Assembly: GCF_023556335.1 (NCBI RefSeq)
Contig: NZ_JAIKTS010000004.1
Span: 192,752 to 256,751 of the forward strand
DNA length: 64,000 nt
Reading direction: 5' to 3'
Origin: Stenotrophomonas mori
Lineage (GTDB): Bacteria; Pseudomonadota; Gammaproteobacteria; Xanthomonadales; Xanthomonadaceae
The translations under genes and the position numbers were made by a program. Below the pieces are notes generated by a model. It was not told the DNA's origin, did not search any database, and saw nothing but the letters and a program-made list of their open reading frames with translations. This document shows positions 36,699 through 45,187 of the stretch, in pieces (position 1 is the first letter of the stretch; every line of letters begins with the position of its first letter).

Positions 36699-37820
36699 AT
36701 GAAAGTGCTCTTCACCAACTTCCACAGCGGCAGCGGGGGTGGACATACCACCTACACCCGCGAGCTGGCGCGCGCGCTGGGCACCCGGCACGAAGTGCAC
36801 GTGGCCGCGCCCGCCGGCAGCACGCTGCTCATCGAGGCCGGCGCGCTGCCCCACGTGCAGGCCCTGGCACAGCCGTTCCCCAACGGCCTGCACCGGCTCG
36901 GCCAGCGACGGCAGGCGATCCGCCAGCTGCGTGCCTACCTGCGGGCGCACCGGTTCGACATCGTCCATGTCAACGGCTCGGCCGACCACCGCATCACCCT
37001 GTCGGCGCTGCGCGGCGTCACGCCGCGGCCGCGCGTGGTGCTGACCAAGCACAACACCAAGCCGATGCGCGGGCTGCAGCATGTGCTGCGCGCGCGCCGG
37101 CATACCGACAAGGTCATCGCGGTCTGCGAGTACGTGCGCCGCCAGCTGCAGGCCACCCCCTACCGCGTCTGCCATCCGCAGACGGTCTACAACGGCGTGG
37201 ACACCGCGCACTTCCGGCCCTGGCCGCCGGAAGCAGCCGCTGCCGAGCGGCGGCGGCTGGGCATCGCCGATGATGTCCTGGTGATCGGCAGCAACGCCGG
37301 CACCGCGGACTACAAGGGCTGGACCGACCTCATCGCCGCGGTCGGCCTGCTCGCGCCCGCGGAACAGCAGCGCCTCCACATCGTCGTCGCCGGCGCGCCG
37401 CCGACCCCGGCGCAACGGGCCGCGGTCGCGGCCGCCGGGCTCGCCGCACCTGTCCACTTCCCCGGCCTGCTGCGCGATGTCCGTCCGCTGATCGCCACCC
37501 TGGATGCCGGCTTCGTGCTCTCGCACGACGTGGAGACCATCTCGTTCGCCTGCCGCGAAATGATGGCGATGGGCAAGCCGGTGATGGTCAGCGACTACGC
37601 CGGGCTGCCGGAGAACATCCGCGCAGGCGAGGACGGCTGGGTGGTGCCGGTACACGGCCACCAGGCGATGGCCGCGGCCCTGCGTACGATGCTGCGCGAC
37701 CCCGGGCGGCTGCCGCGCATGGGCGAGGCCGCGCGGGCGCATGCACTGGCCGAATTCGGACTGGAACGTTTCGTCGACGCCACCGAAGCGATCTATCGCG
37801 GCCTGCTGGTCACCCGCTGA
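36699..37820 (+). CDS. Family 4 glycosyltransferase
   Basis: A 373-residue retaining GT-B enzyme. It has a glycine-rich N-terminal loop (FHSGSGGGHTTY), HVNGSADH, VYNGVDTAHF at the domain junction, and the EX7E motif E-TISFACR-E in the C-terminal donor domain followed by MAMGKPVMVSDYAGLPE. Last gene of the polysaccharide run, 15 bp after the preceding gene and convergent with rsmB. The sugar donor is unknown. Confidence 0.9.
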   Translation: MKVLFTNFHSGSGGGHTTYTRELARALGTRHEVHVAAPAGSTLLIEAGALPHVQALAQPFPNGLHRLGQRRQAIRQLRAYLRAHRFDIVHVNGSADHRITLSALRGVTPRPRVVLTKHNTKPMRGLQHVLRARRHTDKVIAVCEYVRRQLQATPYRVCHPQTVYNGVDTAHFRPWPPEAAAAERRRLGIADDVLVIGSNAGTADYKGWTDLIAAVGLLAPAEQQRLHIVVAGAPPTPAQRAAVAAAGLAAPVHFPGLLRDVRPLIATLDAGFVLSHDVETISFACREMMAMGKPVMVSDYAGLPENIRAGEDGWVVPVHGHQAMAAALRTMLRDPGRLPRMGEAARAHALAEFGLERFVDATEAIYRGLLVTR

Positions 37821-37883
37821 GCGCCATGCGCGGCGGGTACGCGGCGGGCCGGTAGGAGGCCCGCGCGCCGCATGCAATGCGGA

Positions 37884-39224
37884 TCAACCGCCGCTCTTGA
37901 GCAGCCGTGCCTGGAAGAAACCGTCGCCGCCATCCTCGCCCGGCAGCCGCTGCCGTCCCCCCGCATCGGCATGGCCGAGCGCCGCCGGCAGCGGCTGCAG
38001 CTGCGCGTCCGCGGTACGGGCAAGGAACGCGGCGATCTGGCCGCCATTTTCGCAGCGGAGGATCGAGCAGGTCGCATACAGCAGCACACCGCCGGGGCGC
38101 AGCACGCCCCACAGCGCGTCGAGCAGCCGCGCCTGCAGGGTGGTCAACGCCTCCAGGTCGCCGGCGCGGCGGTGCAGGAGCACGTCGGGCTGGCGGCGGA
38201 TGATGCCGGTCGCCGAACACGGCGCGTCCAGCAGCACCGCATCGAACGGCTCCCCGTCCCACCATGCCGCGGGCTCGGCGGCGTCCGCCGCGCGCACCTG
38301 TGCGGTGGCGCCCACGCCGGTGCGCTCGAAGGTTTCCCGGATGCGCTGCAGGCGCCGCGGATCCACGTCCAGCGCCAGCAGCCGCAACGACGGATCGCGC
38401 TCCAGCAGGTGCGCGGCCTTGCCGCCGGGCGCCGCGCAGGCATCCAGCACCCGGGCGCCGGCGGCGGGCGCCAGGGCGTCGGCCACCTGCTGCGCGGACA
38501 GGTCCTGCACCGAGACCGCGCCCTGCGCGAAACCCGGAAGGCTGGCGACCGGCACCGGTACCGGCAGCCGCACCGCATCGGCCGCCAGCGGTGTGGCCAA
38601 CGCCTCGATGCCCGATCCGGCCAGCAGCTCCAGATAGGCCTCGCGGCGGTACTGCCGGCGGTTGACCCGCAGCCACAAGGGCGCCGGTTGCAGGCTCGCG
38701 GCGAACACCGCCTCGGCCTGTGCCGGCCAGTCGTGGCGGACCCGCGCCTGCAGCCACGCCGGCCAGGCCTCCGCGGGCTGCACCGCCGGAAATCCCTCGC
38801 GCTGGGCCCGCCGCAGGACCGCATTGACCAGCCCGGCCTGGCGCTCGCGGCCCAGCGCTCGCGCCGCGTCCACCGTGGCCGACAGCGCCGCATGCGGCGG
38901 CATCGCCAGCGCATCCAGCTGCGCGAAGCCGGCCAGCAACAGCCCCTTCAGCTCACCGTCGCGCGGTCCCAGCGGCTTCTGCAGCCACTGTCCGAGCGCG
39001 CGTTCGTACGCCGTGCAGCGGCGCAGCGCGGCGAAGCAGATCGCCTCGAGCAGGGCGCGATCGCGGCCGTCGGCAAGCCGGGGCAAGGCCGTCGCCAGCT
39101 CCGTGCGCAGCGAGCGTCCGCGTCCGACCACTCCGGCCAGCACCCGCGCGGCCAGCGCCCGTGTCTGCACGCCGGGCGCGGCCGGGACCGCCTCCGCGCG
39201 CCCTCCGGATTGCGCTGTCGCCAT
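37884..39224 (-). CDS. rsmB: 16S rRNA m5C967 methyltransferase
   Basis: Methylates C967 of 16S rRNA with S-adenosylmethionine. The 446-residue product has an N-terminal NusB-like domain (about 20-150), then a Rossmann methyltransferase domain with [15 protein letters not shown] (SAM loop), DAPCSATG and the catalytic-cysteine segment [14 protein letters not shown]. It follows fmt by three bases and is the last gene of the def-fmt-rsmB unit, the order known from E. coli. Confidence 0.95.
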   Translation of the reverse strand: MATAQSGGRAEAVPAAPGVQTRALAARVLAGVVGRGRSLRTELATALPRLADGRDRALLEAICFAALRRCTAYERALGQWLQKPLGPRDGELKGLLLAGFAQLDALAMPPHAALSATVDAARALGRERQAGLVNAVLRRAQREGFPAVQPAEAWPAWLQARVRHDWPAQAEAVFAASLQPAPLWLRVNRRQYRREAYLELLAGSGIEALATPLAADAVRLPVPVPVASLPGFAQGAVSVQDLSAQQVADALAPAAGARVLDACAAPGGKAAHLLERDPSLRLLALDVDPRRLQRIRETFERTGVGATAQVRAADAAEPAAWWDGEPFDAVLLDAPCSATGIIRRQPDVLLHRRAGDLEALTTLQARLLDALWGVLRPGGVLLYATCSILRCENGGQIAAFLARTADAQLQPLPAALGHADAGGRQRLPGEDGGDGFFQARLLKSGG

Positions 39225-39227
39225 CGC

Positions 39228-40151
39228 TCAGCCCTCCACCGGCAGGTCGCGGCGGGCGTTGAGATAATCGGCGGCGGTGATCGCCTTGCCGCCCTCGCGC
39301 TGCACCACGCGCAGGCGCAGGGCGCCCTGGCCGCAGGCGATGTCGATGCCGTCACGGGAGGCGGCGATCACCGTCCCCGGCACGCGGCCGCGGTCGTCCT
39401 CGATCGCCACCGCCCCGTGGATGCGTACCCGCTCACCGGCCAGCAGGGCCTCGGCCACCGGCCAGGGGTTGAATGCGCGTACGCGGCGCGCCAGCACCGG
39501 CGCGGCCTGGCTCCAGTCCAGCCGGGCCTCGGCCTTGTCCAGCTTGTGCGCGTAGGTGGCACCGGTGTCCGGCTGCGCCTGCGCGACCGGCTTGAGTCCC
39601 GCGCGCAGCAGTCCGAGGCCGTCGGCCAGGACCTGCGCACCCATCTGTGCCAGCCGGTCGTGCAGCTGCCCGCCGGTGTCGGTCGCGGCGATCCCGGTGC
39701 GCTGGCTCAGCAGGACCGGCCCGGTATCCAGCCCGGCCTCCATCTGCATCAGGCAGACGCCGGTCTCTTCGTCGCCGGCCTCGATCGCGCGCTGGATGGG
39801 CGCCGCACCGCGCCAGCGCGGCAGCAACGACGCGTGCACGTTCCAGCAGCCATGGGTCGGGATCTCCAGCACCGCCTGGGGCAGGATCAGGCCGTAGGCG
39901 ACCACGACCATCAGGTCCGGCTGCAGCGCGCGCAGCTGCTGCTGCGCCTCGGGGGTGCGCAGGGTGTCCGGCTGCAGCACCGGAAGCCCGCGGACGATGG
40001 CGTCGCGCTTGACCGGCGATGGCATCAGCCCACGGCCGCGGCCGGCCGGCCGGTCCGGCTGGGTGTAGACGGCCACCACCTCGTGGTGGCGCGCGGCGGC
40101 CCCCAGCGCGGCGACGGCGAACTCCGGCGTACCGGCGAAAACGATTCTCAT
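39228..40151 (-). CDS. fmt: Methionyl-tRNA formyltransferase
   Basis: Formylates initiator Met-tRNA using 10-formyltetrahydrofolate. In 307 residues: [13 protein letters not shown] start, [12 protein letters not shown], the formyl-transfer motif [24 protein letters not shown], then DTG and the C-terminal OB-like domain containing [11 protein letters not shown]. It stands between def and rsmB. The start ATG at 40151 is the first possible and conserved. Confidence 0.97.
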   Translation of the reverse strand: MRIVFAGTPEFAVAALGAAARHHEVVAVYTQPDRPAGRGRGLMPSPVKRDAIVRGLPVLQPDTLRTPEAQQQLRALQPDLMVVVAYGLILPQAVLEIPTHGCWNVHASLLPRWRGAAPIQRAIEAGDEETGVCLMQMEAGLDTGPVLLSQRTGIAATDTGGQLHDRLAQMGAQVLADGLGLLRAGLKPVAQAQPDTGATYAHKLDKAEARLDWSQAAPVLARRVRAFNPWPVAEALLAGERVRIHGAVAIEDDRGRVPGTVIAASRDGIDIACGQGALRLRVVQREGGKAITAADYLNARRDLPVEG

Positions 40152-40245
40152 GGTGATCCAACTCCCGGAAAGAACGACGGCGCCGGGAACCGGCGCCGTA
40201 GGCTGCTGCGACCCCACCCCGCGCGGCAACCGGCGCGGGGCCGGC

Positions 40246-40761
40246 TCAGGCGACGTGCTTGCGCTGCTTGGCCAGCTTCTTGCGCACCATCTCGCGCTTG
40301 AGCGGCGAGAGGTAGTCGATGAACAGCTTGCCGTCCAGATGGTCCATCTCGTGCTGGATGCAGGTGGCCAGCAGGCCATCGGCGGCAAGCTCCTGCGCCG
40401 CGCCCTGGCGGTCGAGGAAGCGCACCACGATGCTGTCGGCACGGGTCACGTCGGCATAGATGCCCGGTACCGACAGGCAGCCTTCCTGGTAGACGCGGCC
40501 GCCCTCGCTGGCGCTGACGATCTGCGGGTTGATGAACACCTGCGGCGTGTCGTGCTCCTCGCTGACATCGATGACCATGAAACGCTTGTGGACATCCACC
40601 TGGGTGGCGGCCAGGCCGATGCCCGGCGCCTCGTACATGGTCTGGAACATGTCGTCGAGCAGCTGCTGGAAGTCCGCCGTGGTCACTTCCGCGGCATCGA
40701 TGGTGGCGGCCTTGGTCCGCAGCCGCGGGTCGGGAAATTCGAGAATGGGCAGGGTGGCCAT
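40246..40761 (-). CDS. def: Peptide deformylase
   Basis: Removes the N-formyl group from nascent proteins; Fe(II) or Zn enzyme. The 171-residue product contains the three PDF motifs in order: [16 protein letters not shown] and [13 protein letters not shown] start at 40761, where [14 protein letters not shown] matches the family N-terminus, rather than the longer frame. A promoter overlapping or near the 40846-40857 palindrome is possible. It is the first gene of the def-fmt-rsmB unit. Confidence 0.97.
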   Translation of the reverse strand: MATLPILEFPDPRLRTKAATIDAAEVTTADFQQLLDDMFQTMYEAPGIGLAATQVDVHKRFMVIDVSEEHDTPQVFINPQIVSASEGGRVYQEGCLSVPGIYADVTRADSIVVRFLDRQGAAQELAADGLLATCIQHEMDHLDGKLFIDYLSPLKREMVRKKLAKQRKHVA

Positions 40762-40845
40762 GAGTGCACCGATGGAAAAGACGCCGCGCAATCCGGCAGG
40801 ATGTCGCAATTCTAACGCCTGCGCTTGCCCGGCGCCCCGCGTTCT

Positions 40846-40857
40846 GCACTATAGTGC
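40846..40857. promoter_or_regulatory. Perfect 12-bp palindrome in the def / LysM divergent region
   Basis: GCACTATAGTGC lies between two divergent genes. Because it is symmetric, TATAGT is offered as a -10-like hexamer to both strands; on the plus strand TTGCCC stands 19 bp upstream. It could be a shared regulatory site. Confidence 0.4.
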
Positions 40858-40891
40858 GCGGACCTGTTGGGGAATCAGGCAGATCGCAGCC

Positions 40892-42028
40892 ATGCTGAAA
40901 CAATTACGTACGGTCGCCGCCGTTGCGTTGCTGACCGTGACGGCCTATGCCGTGGCGGTGGAAACAACCGCCACCCATCCGGACACCTATGTGGTGCGCA
41001 AGGGTGACACGCTCTGGGGCATTGCCGCCCGTTTCCTGGAGAAGCCGTGGCTTTGGCCGGAGATCTGGCAGGCCAACCCCCAGGTGGACAACCCGCACCT
41101 GATCTATCCGGGCGACGTGCTGAGCCTGGCCTACCTGGACCGGGTGACGCCGCAGGCGCAGGTCCAGCCGGGCGCCCGCAGCGAAGCGCCGATCAACGCG
41201 ATCCCGCTGTCCGAGGTTGAACCGTTCCTGAAGAACCTGACCGTGGTGGAGGAGTTCAAGCACCTTCCCTACGTGGTCGGCCTGGAAGACAGCCACCTGC
41301 TGGCCAGCGCCGGGCAGATGGCCTACGTGCGCGGGCTGCAGGACGCCCAGGCCGGGCAGCGCTACGCCGTGCTGCGCCCGACCGTGCGCTATGGCAAGCC
41401 CCAGCCCAGCCGCGACCTGGACGCCCGCGGCAACCCCACGCCGCTGTCCGGCAACCTCTGGAAGAACTACGTCGCCGGCAGCGAGCGGCTGGGACTGCTC
41501 GGCCATGAACTGGCCCAGGTCAACGTCGGCACCGTGACCCGCCTCGGCGGCGGCCGCGACGAGACCGCGACCCTGCTGCTCGAGGACAGCGGCCGCGAAG
41601 TCCGCGCCGGCGACCGGCTGGTGCCGGTGCAGGCCCAGCCCTACGACCTGCAGTTCATTCCACACCCGCCGGCGGCCACCGCCGAGGCCGGGCGGCTGCG
41701 CGTGCTGGCGGTCGCCGACACCTTCACCTCCGGCGGCCCGCGCGACGTCATCGCCATCTCCGGCGGCGCCCGCGACGGCATCGACAACGGCACCGTGTTC
41801 TCCGTCTGGCGCAGCGGGCGCCACGTCAACGACCGCGTGACCGGCATGGACACCTCGCGGCTGGACGACGTCCTGAAGCCGGGCGCCGGACGGGTGGCGC
41901 TGCCCGACGAGTATGCCGCCCACGCGATGGTGTTCCGCACCTTCGACAAGGTCAGCTATGCGCTGGTGATGGAAGGCACCAAGCCGGCACGGGTCGGCTA
42001 CGAGCTCAAGCACCCGGACGCGCAGTAG
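40892..42028 (+). CDS. Secreted LysM-domain protein
   Basis: A 378-residue exported protein with an N-terminal signal sequence (about 1-22, LRTVAAVALLTVTAYAVA) and one LysM peptidoglycan-binding domain (about 33-78, YVVRKGDTLWGIAARFLEKPWLWPEIWQANPQ). The remainder has no recognised catalytic residues and is beta-rich. LysM genes of this form stand next to def or dprA in many gammaproteobacteria. GGGGA in the leader is the likely ribosome binding site. A GC-rich hairpin after the stop may end the transcript. Confidence 0.9.
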   Translation: MLKQLRTVAAVALLTVTAYAVAVETTATHPDTYVVRKGDTLWGIAARFLEKPWLWPEIWQANPQVDNPHLIYPGDVLSLAYLDRVTPQAQVQPGARSEAPINAIPLSEVEPFLKNLTVVEEFKHLPYVVGLEDSHLLASAGQMAYVRGLQDAQAGQRYAVLRPTVRYGKPQPSRDLDARGNPTPLSGNLWKNYVAGSERLGLLGHELAQVNVGTVTRLGGGRDETATLLLEDSGREVRAGDRLVPVQAQPYDLQFIPHPPAATAEAGRLRVLAVADTFTSGGPRDVIAISGGARDGIDNGTVFSVWRSGRHVNDRVTGMDTSRLDDVLKPGAGRVALPDEYAAHAMVFRTFDKVSYALVMEGTKPARVGYELKHPDAQ

Positions 42029-42060
42029 GCACCGCGCGGCAGACCCCGACATCACCGCAG

Positions 42061-42082
42061 GACGGCGCCCGAGGGCGCCGTC
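42061..42082 (+). terminator. GC-rich hairpin after the LysM gene
   Basis: A perfect 9-bp stem GACGGCGCC / GGCGCCGTC with a 4-nt loop. There is no T tract, so it is a weak or rho-assisted terminator at best, or a processing site. Confidence 0.45.
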
Positions 42083-42107
42083 GTCGTCTGTGGCCCATCC
42101 TGGCGGC

Positions 42108-43262
42108 GTGTCCACATTGCCCGCCGCCGCCGGCACGCCCCAGCAGGAGACCGATGCCCTGCTCGCCCTGCTCCTTGCCGGCGGGCCGGTACGACCGCTG
42201 CGCACCCTGCTCGACCGGGCCGGCAGTGCATGCGCCGCGCTGGCGGCCGGTGCCGAGGCCTGGCGCGCCGCCGGCATCGCCTCCCGCCAGGCCCAGGCAT
42301 TGGCGGCGCCGGTGGGGGGCTCCCCGCTGCGGCACATCCGCCACTGGCTCGAGCAGCCCGGCCACCACCTGCTCGGCTGGCAGGCGGCCGATTACCCGGC
42401 AGCGCTGCGCAGCAGCCCGAATCCCCCCTTGGCACTGTTCGTCGACGGGGACCCCGCCTGCCTCTGGCAGCCGGCCATCGCCGTGGTCGGCTGCCGCACG
42501 CCCAGCAGCGGCGGCCGCGATACCGCCTACGCCTTCGCCCGCGGACTCGCGGCCAGCGGGCTGTGCGTCGCCAGCGGCCTGGCTGCCGGCGTGGACGCGG
42601 CCGTCCACCGCGCCGCCCTGGACGCGGGCTGCACCACCTTCGCCGTCATCGGCACCGGCCCCGACCAGGCCTATCCGCGGCGCCATGCCTCCCTGCAACA
42701 GGCCGTCGCGGCCGCCGGCGCGGTGGTCAGCGAGTATCCCCCCGGCACGCCGCCGCGCAGCGGCCAGTTCCCGGCCCGCAACCGGCTGCTGGCCGCCCTG
42801 TGCCTGGGAACGGTGGTGATCGAGGCCGGCGAACGCTCCGGCGCGCTGATCACCGCGCGCCTGGCCGCGGAGGCCGGACGCGAGGTGTTCGCGGTCCCCG
42901 GCTCCCTCCACAACCCCATGGCCCGCGGCTGCCACCGGCTGATCCGCGACGGCGCCACCCTGGTGACACAACCGGCCGACGTCCTGGAGGGCGTGGCCAA
43001 CCTGGCCGGCGAACTGGCCGGCGCCTTGCAAAACCGGCTGCTGGCCCCCATCCCTGAGGCGCCGCGCAGCCCCTGCCCGGCCCCCACCCTGCCGGATCCG
43101 GATCACCAGCGCTTGTGGAATGCGCTCGGCTACGACCCTACCGGTATGGACACCTTGACCGAACGCACCGGATTGACGGCCAGCAGGCTGTCCTCCATGC
43201 TGCTGGTCATGGAACTGCAGGGAACGGTAGCGTCGGCCCACGGCCGCTATGCCCGAACCTGA
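42108..43262 (+). CDS. dprA: DNA processing protein DprA
   Basis: Loads RecA onto incoming single-stranded DNA in transformation. The 384-residue product has an N-terminal SAM-like region, the Rossmann core with [35 protein letters not shown] and the [48 protein letters not shown] continuation (read in parts), and a C-terminal winged-helix domain ([20 protein letters not shown]). The start is uncertain: GTG at 42090 would overlap the region right after a hairpin, so the GTG at 42108 is preferred. It lies upstream of smg and topA as in E. coli. Confidence 0.93.
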   Translation: MSTLPAAAGTPQQETDALLALLLAGGPVRPLRTLLDRAGSACAALAAGAEAWRAAGIASRQAQALAAPVGGSPLRHIRHWLEQPGHHLLGWQAADYPAALRSSPNPPLALFVDGDPACLWQPAIAVVGCRTPSSGGRDTAYAFARGLAASGLCVASGLAAGVDAAVHRAALDAGCTTFAVIGTGPDQAYPRRHASLQQAVAAAGAVVSEYPPGTPPRSGQFPARNRLLAALCLGTVVIEAGERSGALITARLAAEAGREVFAVPGSLHNPMARGCHRLIRDGATLVTQPADVLEGVANLAGELAGALQNRLLAPIPEAPRSPCPAPTLPDPDHQRLWNALGYDPTGMDTLTERTGLTASRLSSMLLVMELQGTVASAHGRYART

Positions 43263-43306
43263 GGTTCCTTCACCTCCACAGCGCCCGCAAGGCGCAGGCC
43301 GAGGCA

Positions 43307-43780
43307 ATGAAAGAGAGCATTCTGGATGTCCTGCTGTATCTGTTCGAACACTATTTCAGCGAGGATGCCGAGCTCGCAAGGGACCGCGATTCGCTGCAGA
43401 ACGGCCTGATCCAGGCCGGTTTCAGTCCCTCGGAAATCAACAAGGCCTTCGACTGGCTGGACGCCCTGGCCGAGCAGCGGCCGGCCGTCGGCCAGGCCCG
43501 CGTGGATGGCCCGGTGCGCGTGTTCCACGGACCGGAGCTGGACAAGCTGGACACGGAAGGACGCGGCTTCCTGCTGTTCCTCGAGCAGCACGGCATCCTC
43601 GACGCCGACCAGCGCGAGCTGGTGCTGGACCGGGCGATGGCCCTGGACCAGGACGAACTGGACCTGGACGACCTCAAGTGGGTCGTGCTGATGGTGCTGT
43701 TCAACCAGCCCGGGGCCGAGGCGGCCTATGCTTGGATGGAAACGCAGATGTTCATCGACGAGCCCGAACCCCTGCACTGA
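43307..43780 (+). CDS. smg: Smg protein (DUF494)
   Basis: A 157-residue acidic cytosolic protein. It matches the Smg/DUF494 family: [17 protein letters not shown] start, [27 protein letters not shown] middle and [20 protein letters not shown] end. The function is unknown; the dprA-smg-topA neighbourhood is widely conserved in gammaproteobacteria, which is the main support for its name. Confidence 0.93.
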   Translation: MKESILDVLLYLFEHYFSEDAELARDRDSLQNGLIQAGFSPSEINKAFDWLDALAEQRPAVGQARVDGPVRVFHGPELDKLDTEGRGFLLFLEQHGILDADQRELVLDRAMALDQDELDLDDLKWVVLMVLFNQPGAEAAYAWMETQMFIDEPEPLH

Positions 43781-44082
43781 GGTCCGCGGCGGCCATCGCC
43801 TGGCGGACCACCCGCACCTTGCCTCCTGCGCGGACGGCCACCGCCCAGGCAGCGGCCTCTACTCCCGGTGTGCTCCTCGGCATATCGGCATACCCGTCTC
43901 CACCTTCCCGGCGGCGCACGGATTTCCGGCGATCGGCGGAAATCGGCACACGACAGGCACGCCGGCTCGACTACGATAGGCGGGCCGCCGCCGGGAACCC
44001 GCCGTTCCAGGCGGCGTACAGCTATCTGCCAGCCGGTTGCGACGGCTGAATCCGGACGAACAGAACCTTACGGGGAACCAAG
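43781..44082 (+). other. 302-bp gap between smg and the RDD gene
   Basis: No credible reading frame, repeat or hairpin terminator is seen. TACGAT at 43972-43977 resembles a -10 but lacks a matching -35. The last bases hold the GGGGA ribosome binding site of the next gene. Confidence 0.4.
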
Positions 44083-45003
44083 ATGAGTGAGTGGTATTAC
44101 GCCGATGCCCAGCGCGAACGGCAGGGGCCGGTGGACGCCGGCACCCTGCGCGACAGATTCCGCAGCGGCGAGCTGGACCTGTCCACACTGGTATGGCGCG
44201 AGGGCATGCCGCAATGGCAGGCGCTGTCGACGGTCGCCGACGAGCTGCAGCTGCTGGTACAGGCCGACACCGGCATCGACCTGCGCGCCGACTACGAGGC
44301 CATCGAGAACGGCAGCGCCAGCGCACAGGCCGCCGCACGCGCCGAAGCGCAGTCGCCCTACAGCGCGCCGGCCACCGCGGCCCTGGCCGACAACGTGGTC
44401 GGTGGCGGCGAGATCGTCCATGCCGGGTTCTGGAAGCGGGTGGCGGCCTACTGCATCGACAGCCTGGTCGTGGGCATGGTCGGCGGTGTCATCGCCATGG
44501 TGCTGGGCATGGTGCTGGGTATCGGCATGGCCGGCATGGGCAGGAACAGCGAGGCCATGGGGGCCGGGTTCATCTTCATCCAGCTGCTGGTCAACCTGGT
44601 GTCCATCGCGCTTTCAGCCGCCTATTACGCCGGCTTCCATGCGTCCGCCGGCAAGGCCACCCTGGGCAAGATGGCCGTGGGCATCAAGGTGGTGCGCAGC
44701 AACGGCGAGCGGATCAGCCTCGCGCGCGGCATCGGCCGCTATTTCGCGGCCATGCTCAGCGGCCTGATCCTGTGCATCGGTTACCTGATGGCCGCCTTCA
44801 CCGAGCGCAAGCAGGGCCTACACGACATGATCTGCGACACCCTGGTGGTGGACAAATGGGCGTTCACCGACCATCCGGAATGGCAGCAGCGGGGCCTGGG
44901 CACGGTGACCATCGTGATCCTGTCGATCTTCGGCCTGCTGCTGGTCGTGGGCATCATCGCCGTGCTGGCGATCATCGGCATCGCGGCCGCCAGCCTCAAC
45001 TGA
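44083..45003 (+). CDS. GYF-like plus RDD-domain membrane protein
   Basis: A 306-residue protein of two parts. Residues about 1-60 resemble the bacterial GYF_2 domain (EWYYADAQRERQGPVDAGTLRDRF, LVWREGMPQWQAL); residues about 120-270 form an RDD domain with three transmembrane helices, including FWKRVAAYCIDSLVVG with the Arg-Asp-Asp-type signature modified, and GKATLGKMAVGIKVVRSNG. A further C-terminal helix (about 275-303) follows. The combination is known in gammaproteobacteria, function unknown; RDD proteins are sometimes transporters. GGGGA precedes the ATG. Confidence 0.88.
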   Translation: MSEWYYADAQRERQGPVDAGTLRDRFRSGELDLSTLVWREGMPQWQALSTVADELQLLVQADTGIDLRADYEAIENGSASAQAAARAEAQSPYSAPATAALADNVVGGGEIVHAGFWKRVAAYCIDSLVVGMVGGVIAMVLGMVLGIGMAGMGRNSEAMGAGFIFIQLLVNLVSIALSAAYYAGFHASAGKATLGKMAVGIKVVRSNGERISLARGIGRYFAAMLSGLILCIGYLMAAFTERKQGLHDMICDTLVVDKWAFTDHPEWQQRGLGTVTIVILSIFGLLLVVGIIAVLAIIGIAAASLN

Positions 45004-45065
45004 AATGCATGGCCGCCGCTTGACAACCGCGGCCGGCCATGATTTCTCTTGACGCGGAAAGCTGA

Positions 45066-45088
45066 ACGCCCGGGCCCTGCCCGGGCGT
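45066..45088 (+). terminator. GC-rich hairpin between RDD gene and topA
   Basis: A perfect 10-bp stem ACGCCCGGGC / GCCCGGGCGT with a 3-nt loop, without T tract. Candidate terminator of the RDD gene or leader structure of topA. Confidence 0.45.
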
Positions 45089-45187
45089 CGGCATATCCGC
45101 TGCGGCCGCCTCCGCTTCACTATCGGGCGCGTTTGCGCCACCCTAGCGCCCCCACCGGGGCCCCCTCCCCCGCAAGAACCCACTGAC

